64,000 nucleotides of DNA. It comes from Aradus depressus. Its lineage: Eukaryota > Arthropoda > Insecta > Hemiptera > Aradidae. Under the pieces are notes generated by a model. That model was given only the letters and a program-made list of their open reading frames with translations, was not told where the DNA came from and did not search any database. The stretch is from positions 4,588,001-4,652,000 of the forward strand of contig OY759214.1 in NCBI GenBank assembly GCA_963662175.1, given 5' to 3'. This document shows, piece after piece, positions 32,151 to 42,998 of this stretch. The position numbers and the translations under genes were made by a program. Every line of letters starts with the position of its first letter. The first letter of the stretch is position 1.

Positions 32151-33383
32151 GGTTTCATACATCAGTACATTTATCTTTATTATACATATATGTAAGACCG
32201 TAGGAAGTGGATGATTAGTAGATTTGCTGGCAAGTATTTTTTTTAGTTTTTTTTTTGGGTAAAGAGAGTGAAGGGATAGGATTATTCGCAGGAAGAATTT
32301 AAGAATTTTATAAATAGTTTCATTTAGATATGTTTTGTTTAAGAAAAGGGGATGTAATATAATTAATAATAAAATAATAAGAATACATGGGGATAATTTT
32401 TTCTTTGAGACTTACAAGACGTTACTGAAAACTTAGATATTGAGGAAGTTATTTGGAAGTTAGAGCTATTAGAGAATAGATAGCTAGATATTTATATTTT
32501 TTGTGAGATAGCCTACCCAAGGAAGGGAGGATCCACATTTTCTGCGACGATATATGAGAATAATAATCTACGATGATATAAGAAGTTATTAGGGATTTTT
32601 TTTGAGATTAAGAAGTTGAAGTTTTTTTTTTGAGCTATAGGAGGAGTTAGGGAATGGGCGAAGGCCTAGGTAACGTCGAAATAATGGGATAAGGAATATT
32701 TATACTTTGTAGGGGGGAATTTTGTAACTTGAGAAGTTGACATAGGAAGTTGAATTTTAATTGAACCAAAGATATGTGAAGAAATATTTAGAAAATGATG
32801 ATGAGGAATGAGGAACTGAATTTAGAAAAGCAACCCAATTATTATTTTTTTATTTATGATTTGAAGTAGAATATAAATTTTTTTTGAGATTAAGATAGAA
32901 AGAAAGATGGAAAGTAAGAAAAGATATTAAGTGGTGAAGCGGCAATATTATAATTAAATATAAATTTGGTTTGTTTTGGGACATATGTCCAAAGGATATT
33001 AATTACAGTAAAGTTTGCATTTAGATAATAATATGTTCAATATTTTTTTTATATATGAAAATTAAAAGACAATTTTATTTGTCTTCCGCTCGTCCAAATT
33101 GTAAAGGACTGAGCTCAGTTTATAATTAGAGTGTAAAGAATTTTTTTTGTTTAATGTAAATTTGTTGTAAATGACAGTGGGGAATGAAGTGAAGTGACAG
33201 GTGCGAGATGAATTTTTGTTGAGGTGGTTTGTGAGCGTAGAGACACCCAAAAGTGCCGGTTCACGACGACCAATTGGAGGACGACAGGAGTGGATGAAGG
33301 CGAAAAAAGGACCAGGATAAAACAGATGAAGAGGGAACCTTTGGAACAAAAATTGTGATTCTAGAAACACAATTTTCGTTCCA

Positions 33384-33403
33384 GAAAAAATAGGAGAAGG
33401 CAA
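33384..33403 (+). promoter_or_regulatory. Polypurine tract of copy 2
   Basis: GAAAAAATAGGAGAAGGCAA directly precedes the 3' LTR start TGTAAT. It is aligned with GGAAAAGGCAAA before the 3' LTR of the related element. Confidence 0.65.
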
Positions 33404-34911
33404 TGTAATATAAACAAGCCCGTTGCCAAGGCAACGGATTTATTAGCCACGATATATTTTTTTTATTAAACCGAATTTAGAAGACGAAATCAAAGTAAAA
33501 GAAGAAAGAAAATTAAGAAAGAAGAAAAGAAAATGGAAATCTGAAGAACAAAACAAGTTTAAGAAGAAAGGAGGAATAACTTCAAAAGGAAGAAAAGGTG
33601 GCTGTAGGCCTAACCTTACAGTTATCAACAAATATTTTAAATAATAATTACAAGATCCACCGACTTCAAAAGGAAACTAAATTTTCAGAAGGGATTAATT
33701 TAGCACCCAGAAACAAAATGAAACAGCTAAAAGAAGAAGAATGAAGAAAATTTCAGGAAAATATAAGCAAAATTAAGAAAAGGTCAATAATTAAAAAACG
33801 AGTCGGTAGAAAGTTGTGAAAATTTTTAGGAAAAGACAGTTAATTATTAAGAAAAGATTAAAGAAGAAAAAGAAGAGAAAAACTGCCCACATCAGAAAGA
33901 AAAGCCAGTAGTAAATTTTGAAGAAACGGTCAGTTCTAAAATACATCGAATCAACTAGGCCGGATCCCATCTGAAATAATACAAGTGATCCGAAAGTGTA
34001 TACCACAAACTTTAAACACTGTTTTCGAGAAATGAAGAAGCCAAAATTAAAAACAAAAGTTACAGAAAATTAAGATGACAATTTAGAAAAGAGAAGAAAC
34101 GGAAGAAAGGAGAGAAAACACCAAAAAATATTAATATTTAGAAGTAAAACAAGAGACAACAAAAAAAAGAAACTCGAATTTGCTACCCATAATTCCGTGG
34201 GAGGCAGTTTAGGAGTCTGTGTTGAGTTCTGGTAGAGGTGAGACCTGTGAGAGACTAGTCTCTGTTTTTTTGTTTGAAATGAGTGAAAAGTAGTGAGTAA
34301 ACAATTAAAAGTGAGTAAAAGTGACTAATGAAGAGTTAAGATGAGGTGGAGAGAGCCTGGACTCCGATTTCTTTTGTAAAATATAATTAATTAGAATTAT
34401 CTGTTTCAAGTGTGACGTCACCAAGGTATGATCCATTTTTTTTGTACATATAATTTCTAAGATGGCCATTTTTAATTTCAAAATTCATAATAGTTTTATT
34501 AAAGTTATATTGTTTGTAAATATGTTTTAATTTTCTTTTAACTCCCCATATCTCTCTCAATGAAATTCAAATCTCAAAACTCATAGGCCTTGCGAATCAA
34601 CACCTTTGAGATAAGCGCCAATCGTTATCGGGACATAATATTTAATAATCTTTATTTTCAGAATCACACCGGGAGACTTTTGGATTTTTGGATTGGTGCA
34701 AGTAACGTAGTTTGAAAATTTTACAGAGTTATTTATAACATATGTTTTTCTTTTTTTTTTAAGAGCTTCACTCAACCATATGGTAGATTATTTTATTTTT
34801 GAAATCATAGAGTTAATTAACTTAAATTTTTTTTTTATTCAAAATTTTATTCATTTTTTTTTAATTTATTGTGAAAGGCAACAAGTCAAAATATTTAATA
34901 AAAACCTTTCA
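33404..34911 (+). repeat. 3' LTR of coiled-coil LTR element copy 2
   Basis: 1508 bp nearly identical to 27177-28684, followed by the ATAT target duplication at 34912-34915. Confidence 0.92.
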
Positions 34912-34915
34912 ATAT

Positions 34916-35400
34916 CTACAACCTGGCGATTCACTTTGGAATCATTGAGCTCGACTAAGGGGGGTTGCTCGATGTTAAACCCCAGGGGAGTGCCAGAATG
35001 TCCCCGTCTGCCTAATCCTATTTAAAAAAAAAATAAAATAACTAAATAATAAAACCCGTGACCCCAATAAGTGTACATGTGAAATCTTTTGTGTGTTGTT
35101 TTTTAATGATGTGTTGGCCGTTAGTGTAAAATAATAAATAATCCCCAAATAATAAAGAATAATGTTTATGTGTGTGTGACTTTGTCTAATTGTTCCTGGG
35201 ATGGCTGGGGATGGACACCCCTATGGACGTCTCTATAGACGTCACAAATCTCTTCCCTGGCTCTAGGCCGCGATCTCGTCTACAATAATCGCCCCCCTAA
35301 CTCGGCTGAAGTGAGGCCGTAAGTCACAAAGAGTGCCCTAGCGCTTCTCTAGCCTGCTTCATATTTATCCGCTAATATACGGCTTCTGTGAGGTAATATT
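34916..35400. other. No supported gene; possible decayed element end
   Basis: AT-rich sequence with a CCCGTGACCCCAATAAGTG segment and a GACGTC-rich stretch near 35220. It lies just beyond the integrase relic on the minus strand, so it may include a decayed 3' LTR, but no second copy is present to prove it. Confidence 0.35.
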
Positions 35401-35419
35401 AAATATTCCTCTTACTACG

Positions 35420-35645
35420 TCGCTGCCGAGATGTCCTACAATAAAAATTTGAGGACTTTTCTTCTCTAAAACCTGGTAAGGTCCTTCCCTAGTAATAATT
35501 TGGATATTTCCCTCTTAACGGTGGGTATCCGCAGAGATTATACTAACACCTGATCGCCAATTTCCAATGTGGTAGATTTATGTCGTTTCTCAAAGTTTTG
35601 TTTCTGTCTCTCGGCCTGTCTTTCTGTAAATTTGTAAGTCTGTTA
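35420..35645 (-). pseudogene. Retroviral-type integrase C-terminus relic
   Basis: The minus strand reads KFTERQAERQKQNFEKRHKS, TTLEIGDQVLV, then, after a shift, GPYQVLEKKSPQIFIV. This matches the C-terminal (GPY/F) region of gypsy-type integrases. Stops and a frameshift are present. No RT or integrase core is found between it and the gag relic at 36360-37690, so most of pol has been deleted. Confidence 0.7.
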
Positions 35646-36340
35646 GTGTAATCCCGAAATGTCAGTTATCCTATCGTCTTTGATGAAGTTCACCTGCGGA
35701 TATTCCTCACAGGTGGGGTTGCCATTAGTCGGGTAGCGGATTAAGTGGTCATTGTCTGTCGATATGTCTGTTACTTCGTCCTCGTTTCTAAGTAGGTCAG
35801 AAAATCCCTGCATCAGGGATGATATTCTGATGTCGTCTGGGAAAGTTATGTTTTTGTCATTGCCTGTCGGTCTGTCTATGACTTCGTCCTCTTCTATGAT
35901 TGATAAATTTACCTGGTCTGGGGCGGTCATAGTATTGTCGGAGTATGTCTGTTCGTCGATGGACTCTTCCTCCTTAGAAGTGATCGGTAAAGATGTCCTA
36001 ACTATTGAATCTACTTTAATGGGTAACCTGATATCATCAAAATCGTACTCGTAACCTAGCCTTGAAGTGGTCTTCTCGTGGGGATAAAAACTGGTTCTAA
36101 ACGTCCCTTGCGTCTCTTCCTAAACCGCTACCTTCTTGGTATCCCTGTTACTTCATCAATGTGAGTCCGTTGTTACTGTCTGTCTTTATCTTTACAGGAG
36201 TGGGACATCCATTGTCAACGTCAGTATCTAGGTCAATGTCCCGTGTCAATCTCGTCATCATCTCTGTACCAAGCAAACTGCGTATGTCCCCCTTGAATTT
36301 AAATTTACCTCCCCCCTTGTCTTTAAGTTTATTCATCCCA
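35646..36340 (-). pseudogene. Polar linker remnant of a gypsy-type gag/pol
   Basis: Two open minus-strand segments (35643-35930 and 36148-36336) are rich in Asp, Asn and Thr (DRPTGNDKNITFPDDIRISS; DIDLDTDVDNGCPTPVKIKT). They lie between the Gag relic and the integrase tail, in the same strand, and probably derive from the same element. No domain is recognised. Confidence 0.45.
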
Positions 36341-36359
36341 CTCCTGCTACTTAGTTTTT

Positions 36360-37690
36360 TATCAAGTGGGCAACAATTGGCTTCAGATTGTTAGCCAACT
36401 CTCCAAGGGATTGCTTTATTTCTTTCGTATCGGTACTGACATTATTGTCGGTCACTACCTCCATGTTTCTTACGTTAGGCTTCGACTGAATGTCCCTATA
36501 ATTTGGTGGTCGATTATAATTTTGATTTGAGTCATAGTGATCACGTGGCCGAGCGTAATTTGGATTTGATTCGCGGGAAGGGCCTCGGCTAAATTGATTC
36601 CCTCTATCTTGATTGTAGTGGGAAGTTCCCCGTGCATTCCCAGAATTGTAGCGAGGTGGGTCTTGTCTGGGAGGGTTAGTGTTTCTCGGAAACGTATCTG
36701 GTCGGTTCTGTCTCCCCCCGCCTCTCCAAGGACTATCCTTTAATTTTCAATCACGTCTAATTATGTCAGTTCCTATCCTAATTATCTGCTCATGTAATCT
36801 CTCAATAGAGGTTATTTTCTGGATCCTAACGGAATTTTCGACCGTCTCTCCATAATGTTTGCTTAATAGTTCACATACGTAGTCTTCCGCAATTTTATAC
36901 GTACTATCCTGGAGTCGTGATACTAAATTTGAAAAATGTTCGCTGGGTGTTTTATCCATATGATCGGCATAGCCTTCGGTATCAAGTTCCCTACGGACTA
37001 TAACGTCATATTTCTCCCCGCAGAACCTATCGTTGAATGCATTGACGAATTCATCAAAAGAGCGGATGCTTCCTGACTTTACAAGGAACCAATCCAGACT
37101 CTCGCCCTCTAAATGTGACTTTATGAATTCGTTCAGATTATAAAATTCTCCAATGTGACTATATGCTAAATTTGATATAAAATGATTGGGTAAATCCAAC
37201 ACGTTGTTACGGAACGTTACCTTATTACGTTCGTAATTTTTTACATAGGTATTTTGGAAAGTGACATTGCTAGGCTGTTCGCGAGCAAAGGTCTGACCTG
37301 TATGCCAATCCCTATGTCCTTCAGGGATGGTGAACGTCACTCGGTCATTATGTTTTGGGGTTGAAACCTGAGTTTGACCCGAAACAGTGTCTACTCTCTT
37401 CGAGATATCGGCGAATCTCTTCTCTCAATTGAAACGAAAACGATTTTGGTTCGAATTTATTTCTTCGACCTTATCCTGCCTTGTTCTCAACTCTCCGGAT
37501 TCAGATTGTACGGTACCCATATCGCGATTAATTGACTCGATCTTATTTGCCATTACCGAAATTTGTTCCGAAATTTACTTTCCCTGTTCCGAAGTTTGTC
37601 TACTTAGGGAACTTCCTAATTGTTTCTGCAAGGCCCTAAACATTGCCTCTAAGTCAAAGTGAGGTCTCTCTATCGGGACGTCCGCCATCT
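36360..37690 (-). pseudogene. Gypsy-type Gag relic
   Basis: From ATG near 37688 the minus strand encodes MADVPIERPHFDLEAMFRAL and a coiled-coil-like N-terminus with in-frame stops (near 37578 and 37425). An open capsid-like segment (37340-36747, with FYNLNEFIKSHLEGESLDWF and ELLSKHYGE) follows. An Arg/Asn/Gln-rich tail continues to about 36360 (RPDTFPRNTNPPRQDPPRYN). The capsid segment has the composition of the retrotransposon Gag family. Stops show it is no longer functional. Confidence 0.75.
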
Positions 37691-38280
37691 TATCTTCCGT
37701 TCCGTTAAGATTCAAGAGGAGCAAACAAACTAAAATGAAATACTATATACCCTACTAAAAAATGAAATAATATATAGCCTACATTCTATGGTGACCTGTC
37801 GGATGGCATCACAATACAACAATAATAGTAATACGTAAAAAAAAAAAAATGAAAATAAATGCTTACTAAATCTACACAAGAAAAATTTAATAATGTCAAA
37901 AAAAATATTAATTGCAATAAATAATGTCGTTCATCATCATTAACCTCACCCATTCTTCTTCTGTTTTGACAAAAACATTTATGTAACTATCATTACATTT
38001 CTATGATTAATAGTTCCATTTCGGGAAAACATTTATGTAGCGCTCCTTACACTACTTTCTTTTAACTAATATTAATTTTTATGTAATCATTGTTATTGAG
38101 AAAGAAATTTTTCATTATTAATTGAAATAATACAAAATATGACATGTGATAATAGTTATTTTATTCATTTAATATTTACCTTTCTTAAAATTATGGTTAG
38201 TAATAAATATTGATGGCCAATATATATAAATCTCAAAATTGCATCTAGGATAAAAATTATCTGGTGGTTTTCATTCCTCT
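37691..38280. other. No supported gene
   Basis: AT-rich sequence upstream of the Gag relic, possibly its decayed leader and LTR. Two diverged ACATTTATGTA segments (about 37970 and 38030) are the only internal repetition noticed. Confidence 0.35.
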
Positions 38281-38510
38281 CTCTAATCTAGACGAGTACC
38301 TCGTTGTCTGTACATCTCTTTTCTTGTTTCATCTTCTGGTGGATACCTTATCGTCTCACCTCCGCTTCTTCATATGAGCTCTCTCTCTCTCTAATTTAGA
38401 CGAGTACCTCGTGGTCTGTACATCTCTTTTCTAGTTTCATCTTCTGGTGGATACCTTATCGTCTCACCTCCACTTCTTCATATGAGCTCTCTCTCTCTCT
38501 CTCTCACTGC
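38281..38510 (+). repeat. 108-bp tandem duplication with CT microsatellite
   Basis: TAGACGAGTACCTCGT.GTCT begins copies at 38289 and 38397. Each copy ends in a (CT)n run. No gene is associated with it. Confidence 0.8.
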
Positions 38511-39015
38511 ATCACCTGGTCCACATACCTTCCGCACTCTGACTTCTTCCACTTTCTAGTCATCAACCACTGACTCACTCTTTCACCAACACTCTACACT
38601 TACTCTCCGCTCTGGCTTCAGAACACCCACTACCTGCACTCTCATTGCCTCTTTTACAATCCAGCAATTTCATTGGCCGATAATTTTCTCACATGCTCAT
38701 TATATCATAGTTATAATTATCAATATTGGTTTTTACATATATTTTTTTTTATTATTATAATTATTACTCCATATTACTCTTAACAATAATATTAATATTC
38801 AAAATGCTCAATCCATCCAATTTTTCAATACATAATTATTTTTATTTGTATCTAATCAAATTTAATTGATAACCCTTGCGTAACCTTTTCTCCTCTACCT
38901 CTCCGTCTGAACGTATACGGCGTGGTTTTCTAGCCAATAGAACCTTCCACTTTACAATCTCTCTTTTTTTTTTTTTTATAATAAAATTTTTTTTTCCGGT
39001 TTTTTTAATAATTGT

Positions 39016-39030
39016 TTATTTGGTATATCT
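39016..39030. repeat. Target-site duplication of R1 insertion, left copy
   Basis: TTATTTGGTATATCT at 39016-39030 recurs at 39590-39604, flanking the R1 fragment. Duplications of this size are typical of target-primed insertion. Confidence 0.85.
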
Positions 39031-39589
39031 TTTTTTTTTTTTTTTTTTTTTTTTTTTGCATTGGAGGGGGAAATGCTGTGACGCACATCCAGGGAAGGTA
39101 GCCCTGGATAGTGTGGGACTCGAGACGGTTCACCATCACCATACCCACTAAAACCCCCTCCTTGCCGATCCTGATTCCCTTCCGCGGAACTGACGGTCTG
39201 TCATTACTTCGCGGAAGGGAGGAAGGGTGGCTGGTAACGCCCCTTCTTCTGTTTTATTACCGCTACTGTTCCTTGTCAGCCCTCTCCTGAAGGGCCAACC
39301 CGCCCATGATGAGCGCTGCAAAATCGCAACCTTCATCCCACGACTCCTGGGAGCGCAGCATAGCGTCCACGTAACTGGTAGCAGTCAGCGGGGCGCCCAT
39401 GCTGCACTCCAGATTTTTCCTTCCCTCCTCAAATCTGGGGCATTTGAGGAGGACATGCTCCGCCGACTCCGTCTCACCAAGGCACGCGGGGCAGTCTGGT
39501 GTTGTTGCTGCCCCGATTTTGTGGAGGTACCCCCGGAACCCACCGTGTCCCGTGAGTACCTGAGTGAGGTGGTAATTCACCTCCCCATG
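39031..39589 (-). mobile_element. 5'-truncated R1-clade element with poly(A) tail
   Basis: This 559-bp minus-strand insertion has a poly(A) tail (39031-39057 read as T on the plus strand), a 3' untranslated region of about 200 bases and the C-terminal coding end. It is bounded by a 14-15-bp target duplication. It is not in rDNA, unlike canonical R1, so the element belongs to an R1-clade lineage without strict 28S targeting, or it inserted off-target. Confidence 0.9.
39263..39589 (-). pseudogene. R1-clade ORF2 C-terminus (CCHC domain)
   Basis: The minus strand encodes NYHLTQVLTGHGGFRGYLHK, then CPACLGETESAEHVLLKC, a C-x2-C-x7-H-x4-C zinc motif, and ends ALQERADKEQ before a stop. The LTQ.LTGHG.F..YL motif and the CCHC motif are hallmarks of the extreme C-terminus of R1-clade ORF2. 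Everything upstream is lost through 5' truncation, so it cannot encode an active enzyme. Confidence 0.88.
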
Positions 39590-39649
39590 TTATTTGGTAT
39601 ATCTACAATCAGTTATAATAAACTATAAGTAAATTTGATAACAGTGAGT

Positions 39650-39653
39650 GTAA

Positions 39654-39693
<40 letters not shown>

Positions 39694-39723
39694 CAAAAAA
39701 TTACAGAAAAAAAAATAAAATAA

Positions 39724-39754
<31 letters not shown>

Positions 39755-39870
39755 TAAGTAAAATAAATAAATAAAAATAATAATAATAAGTACAATGGCA
39801 ATATACACAAATTAAGATAAAATATATACAAAATAAATAATATATACAAAATATGTACAAAATAATTATA
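39650..39870. repeat. (AAT)n microsatellite block
   Basis: Long runs of AAT with AAAT interruptions. On the minus strand they lie just after the 3' untranslated region of the Jockey fragment at 40096-40652 and may be its tail, though no plain poly(A) is seen. Confidence 0.85.
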
Positions 39871-40095
39871 ATAATAAAATAGCTTTCAACTCAAGACCCC
39901 TCGAAACACCCCGATTATCTGCCATCCCAATTCCTCCAACTTAATGGAGGCACGGGAGGCCACAGGGGGCTGAGTGATCCCCCCACCATCTTGTTCTACG
40001 CTGGGGGTAGATCAAGAAGGAAAGAAGAGCTGAAAGTACGAGTTCATGAGGGGAGAAGCTGGTCACCACCAGCACTCCCAGTTATATATGCTATC

Positions 40096-40652
40096 TTAAC
40101 CTAGCAGGTCTCTCGGCCAGCACCGCCTCAGCCTTCTGGGAGGATTATCTGGGTGGGAGCGGGAGGACAAGTGTCGAGCGACGGGATTTACGTGGAAGGA
40201 GAGGTTAGAGTGGAATTTGGAGAAGCGGGACTTGATGAGGTCAATAACAAAAGGAATTTTAAGGTAGTTATGGAGGGTAAGGTTGGACACATAGAAGGGT
40301 GCATCGACAATTGTTCTTAGGGCTTTGGATTGGAAGGACTGGATACGCTTGATGTTAGATGGCTTAGCACAACCCCATAGTTCCAGTCCGTATGTCCATA
40401 TAGGTCTTATTATAGTCTTGTAAATGGTCAGTTTGTTTTCAATAGAAAGTCTGGATTGTCTGCTGAGCAGCCGGTAGAGCAGACCAAACCGTCTGTTCAG
40501 CTCCTGTCGTTTTAATCGTGTGTAGGGGTTCCATGTCAGTCTTCGGTCTAGGTAGAACCCTAAGTATCGGACTTGATTGGAGGCAGGGATCGGAACGTTA
40601 TTGAAGGAAATCGGAGGACAGGATTGGCGTCTCAGAGTGAAGGTAACATGAT
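40096..40652 (-). pseudogene. Jockey-clade ORF2 C-terminal fragment
   Basis: An open minus-strand frame of about 185 residues reads HVTFTLRRQSCPPISFNN, VRYLGFYLDRRLTWNPYTRL, RPIWTYGLELWGCAKPSNIK and ends NPPRRLRRCWPRDLLG before a stop. These are the thumb and C-terminal regions of Jockey ORF2 (YLG..LD..LTW). They closely parallel the element at 49083-51730. The element is 5' truncated at about 40655. The 3' untranslated region runs to about 39875. Confidence 0.85.
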
Positions 40653-40659
40653 TACACTT

Positions 40660-41624
40660 ATAATATAATTATGTACGATTAAATGGATCGTTACAATATA
40701 TATGCATCTAACATTTTAACTTATGCCAATAGGGAATAGAGGTGGGTATGTGACAGCCAGTTTCAAAGACAACTACAAAACGTTTAATTAAACGTGTTCG
40801 CAGAAATTGTGACGACCCCTAAATCATAAAACCAATGAAACCCTTGTAATAATTGATGGCTTGTAGTCGCGTTTTTAATTAAAATGATATAGGTATTGTG
40901 ATGCCCAAAATTATGGACATACATTGTTTGAAATAAATTAGGAACAAAGGAGTGGAAACAGGGGGCTTGAATAACCGGTCCTAGAAGAGACACAACAGTA
41001 CGGAGAAACCAAGATGGGGGACTGAGCCACCAATAGGCACCCAGATAAGTCCCGGAGGGCGGGAAAGTTGCTGTGAGCGGACCCCAATATGGATCAATAC
41101 AGTTCAACTGTTGCCACCTGAGAGGTAGGAACAGCCCACTTCGTCAGAGACTTCCGCAGAGGGAGGACCAGCCCACTTCGTCAGGCACCTCCGTAGCGGG
41201 AGGACCAGCCCTTTTTCATCTGTCGCTTCCAAAGAGGGAGGATCATCCCATTTCACCAACTCTTCAGAACAACCAGGACCTAACACCAGATCAACAGAGG
41301 GAGAACCGTTGGCGCTTTTCTGGACCATTAGGACAACAGCAGAGGCTGATCAGCGCAGAACTCCAGGACCCAATAGCCATCACATCCAGCATTAAATCAA
41401 GAAGGTACCGTGAATTTTAAACAATTATAAAGACAAAGCCGGAGAATATTTTGAGAGAATACATTTTCATTTTTAAAGACTTGTTTAATAAGGATTCTGA
41501 GCAATAGTTTTTAAGTTTTCCATACATGTTTTTCATTAAGAATATATATAATCAAACCAGAATGGCCTAAGTTTATTTAATGTATTTTGCACCTCATGTC
41601 ATTTTGATTTTTCACAACTGTTAG
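40660..41624. other. No supported gene; short direct repeats at 41120-41260
   Basis: The segment 41120-41260 repeats AGGACCAGCCCACTTCGTCA about every 37-40 bases, with decay. An ORF of about 115 codons crosses it but has a repeat-derived composition and no recognised domain. Confidence 0.4.
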
Positions 41625-41651
41625 TCTTGGCGGACCCACGACCAAAGAAAG
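41625..41651 (+). CDS. Weak candidate exon E of the host gene
   Basis: An acceptor-like CAACTGTTAG precedes and GTAAGATAG follows a 27-base segment. Joined after exon D in phase 1 it would encode FLADPRPKK. The phase fits, but with 27 bases this is weak, and the intron from 23600 would be 18 kb and full of mobile elements. Confidence 0.15.
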
Positions 41652-41936
41652 GTAAGATAGAATTAGAAGCATTAAGAACCATTTTTTTTTCAAGAACAAT
41701 TTTATTCACATAAACAACAACATAAGTAATAAATTACAGTATATATTTTATCTTTACTTTCCTTTAAATCTTAGATGCGGGGATTTTCTCAAGATTGTTT
41801 AACTGATTTTACTAAATCAAAATATTTGTGGGATGCCAGATCACCTATTTAATAGAACGATACTTAAATTTACTGATTTGAATATATAAATTGGATTTCT
41901 ATAAACCAAAGGCGAAAAGTTCGTTCAGCTAAGAAA

Positions 41937-42168
41937 GTTTTGAATAACTAAGTTTTCAAATCAATATTGGCTAGGTTTTGAGCATAGGAAGCAAACTACA
42001 AAAATCTAGAAAGTCATATTTAAAAAGAATATATTTACAACAAAACAAAAAAGTTTTGAATAACTAAGTTTTCAAATCAATATTGGCTAGGTTTTGAGCA
42101 TAGGAAGCAAACTACAAAAATCTAGAAAGTCATATTTAAAAAGAATATATTTACAACAAAACAAAAAA
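41937..42168 (+). repeat. 116-bp perfect tandem duplication
   Basis: GTTTTGAATAACTAAGTTTT begins at 41937 and again at 42053. The two copies look identical over about 115 bases, implying a very recent duplication. Confidence 0.95.
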
Positions 42169-42269
42169 ATATCTTAAAATTAAAAAATATACTATACAAT
42201 TAAACCTTATATGGAGAATGTGGTATGGTAACTGGGGACAGACTGGATGCGGATGGATAATGCTGTATG

Positions 42270-42740
42270 CTGACTAGGAATTCTCTGAACTCTGGCAGTC
42301 TCTGAAGACTGGCTGAAGCTTGACTGCGGGGCTTCTCTCAACTGAACTCCACTGAAGACTCTTGAAGACTCACTTCCTTCCACCTCTTCTACTGGACTGT
42401 CACTGAAGACTTCTGTTCTCTCATTGTCTGAATGGAACTCGAGACTCCTCCGAGCCTCTCTAAACTGAACTGTACCGATGGCTCCTGAAGACTGTCTCCA
42501 AAAACTTCTGTACTCTCACTGAACTCTGAACTCACTGCATGACTGTACTTAATCTCCCTTCCACCTCTTTTACTGGACTGTGACTGTTGAAGACCAAACT
42601 CATGACTGATCTCGAAGACTGTCTGAATGGGACTGTAGACTCCTCCGAACTGCCCCCAAAGACATCAACTGCCGACCTCCTGAATGGAACTGTTGACTTG
42701 AACTGTCCTCAAAGTCTTCTGGGGAAACGTTTTCATTTCC
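42270..42740 (+). repeat. CTGAAGACT-rich degenerate repeat
   Basis: Short words CTGAAGACT, CTGAACT and ACTGGACTGT recur many times over about 470 bases with changing spacing. Two longer near-repeats (CTTCCACCTCTT.TACTGGACTGT) lie about 180 bases apart. No ORF of note. Confidence 0.7.
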
Positions 42741-42998
42741 TAACAGCGTAGGTACTTCCTTGGACATTTTCAAATCTTTCAGATGGCCAGAATTTATATG
42801 TCTTCGACAAAGGACTTGGGCTCTAACCCAGGTATAGTCAATCCTTTTATTGTCCCTTTGGATTGTAAAATCTGTTAACTTATTTCTCTGCAGGTATTTG
42901 ACGAAGGTTAAAAGGACTCCTTTTGCTACCTGCCTCCAGCCTACAAAGATTATTGTTTATTATATATTTCCACTATATACATTACTGCCACTATATAT

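Larger units (their letters stand above)
30497..33383 (+). other. Non-coding 3' internal region of copy 2
   Basis: About 2.9 kb between the ORF and the polypurine tract. It holds a GC-rich island (31140-31490), a 62-bp tandem repeat (31797-32150) and purine-rich AT DNA. No gene is supported. Its position and length mirror the 2.1-kb region of copy 1. Confidence 0.6.
27177..34911 (+). mobile_element. Non-autonomous LTR retroelement with coiled-coil ORF (copy 2, young)
   Basis: The element is 7.7 kb, with two 1508-bp LTRs (27177-28684 and 33404-34911) that differ by only a few bases in homopolymer runs. ATAT flanks both ends (27173-27176 and 34912-34915). A primer site (28688-28706), one ORF (28985-30496), about 2.9 kb of non-coding DNA and a polypurine tract (33384-33403) follow in order. 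No reverse transcriptase, integrase or protease is visible. It is related to the element at 71-5264 in protein ends, primer site and purine tract, but its LTRs are different in sequence and twice as long. Confidence 0.9.

Noticed and set aside
27216..34006. Paired minus-strand ORFs in the 1508-bp LTRs
   Set aside because: They are the antisense of purine-rich LTR sequence (Phe/Leu-rich), duplicated only because LTRs are duplicated.
39609..39860. Minus-strand ORFs of about 80 codons rich in Ile, Leu and Tyr
   Set aside because: They are translations of an (AAT)n microsatellite.
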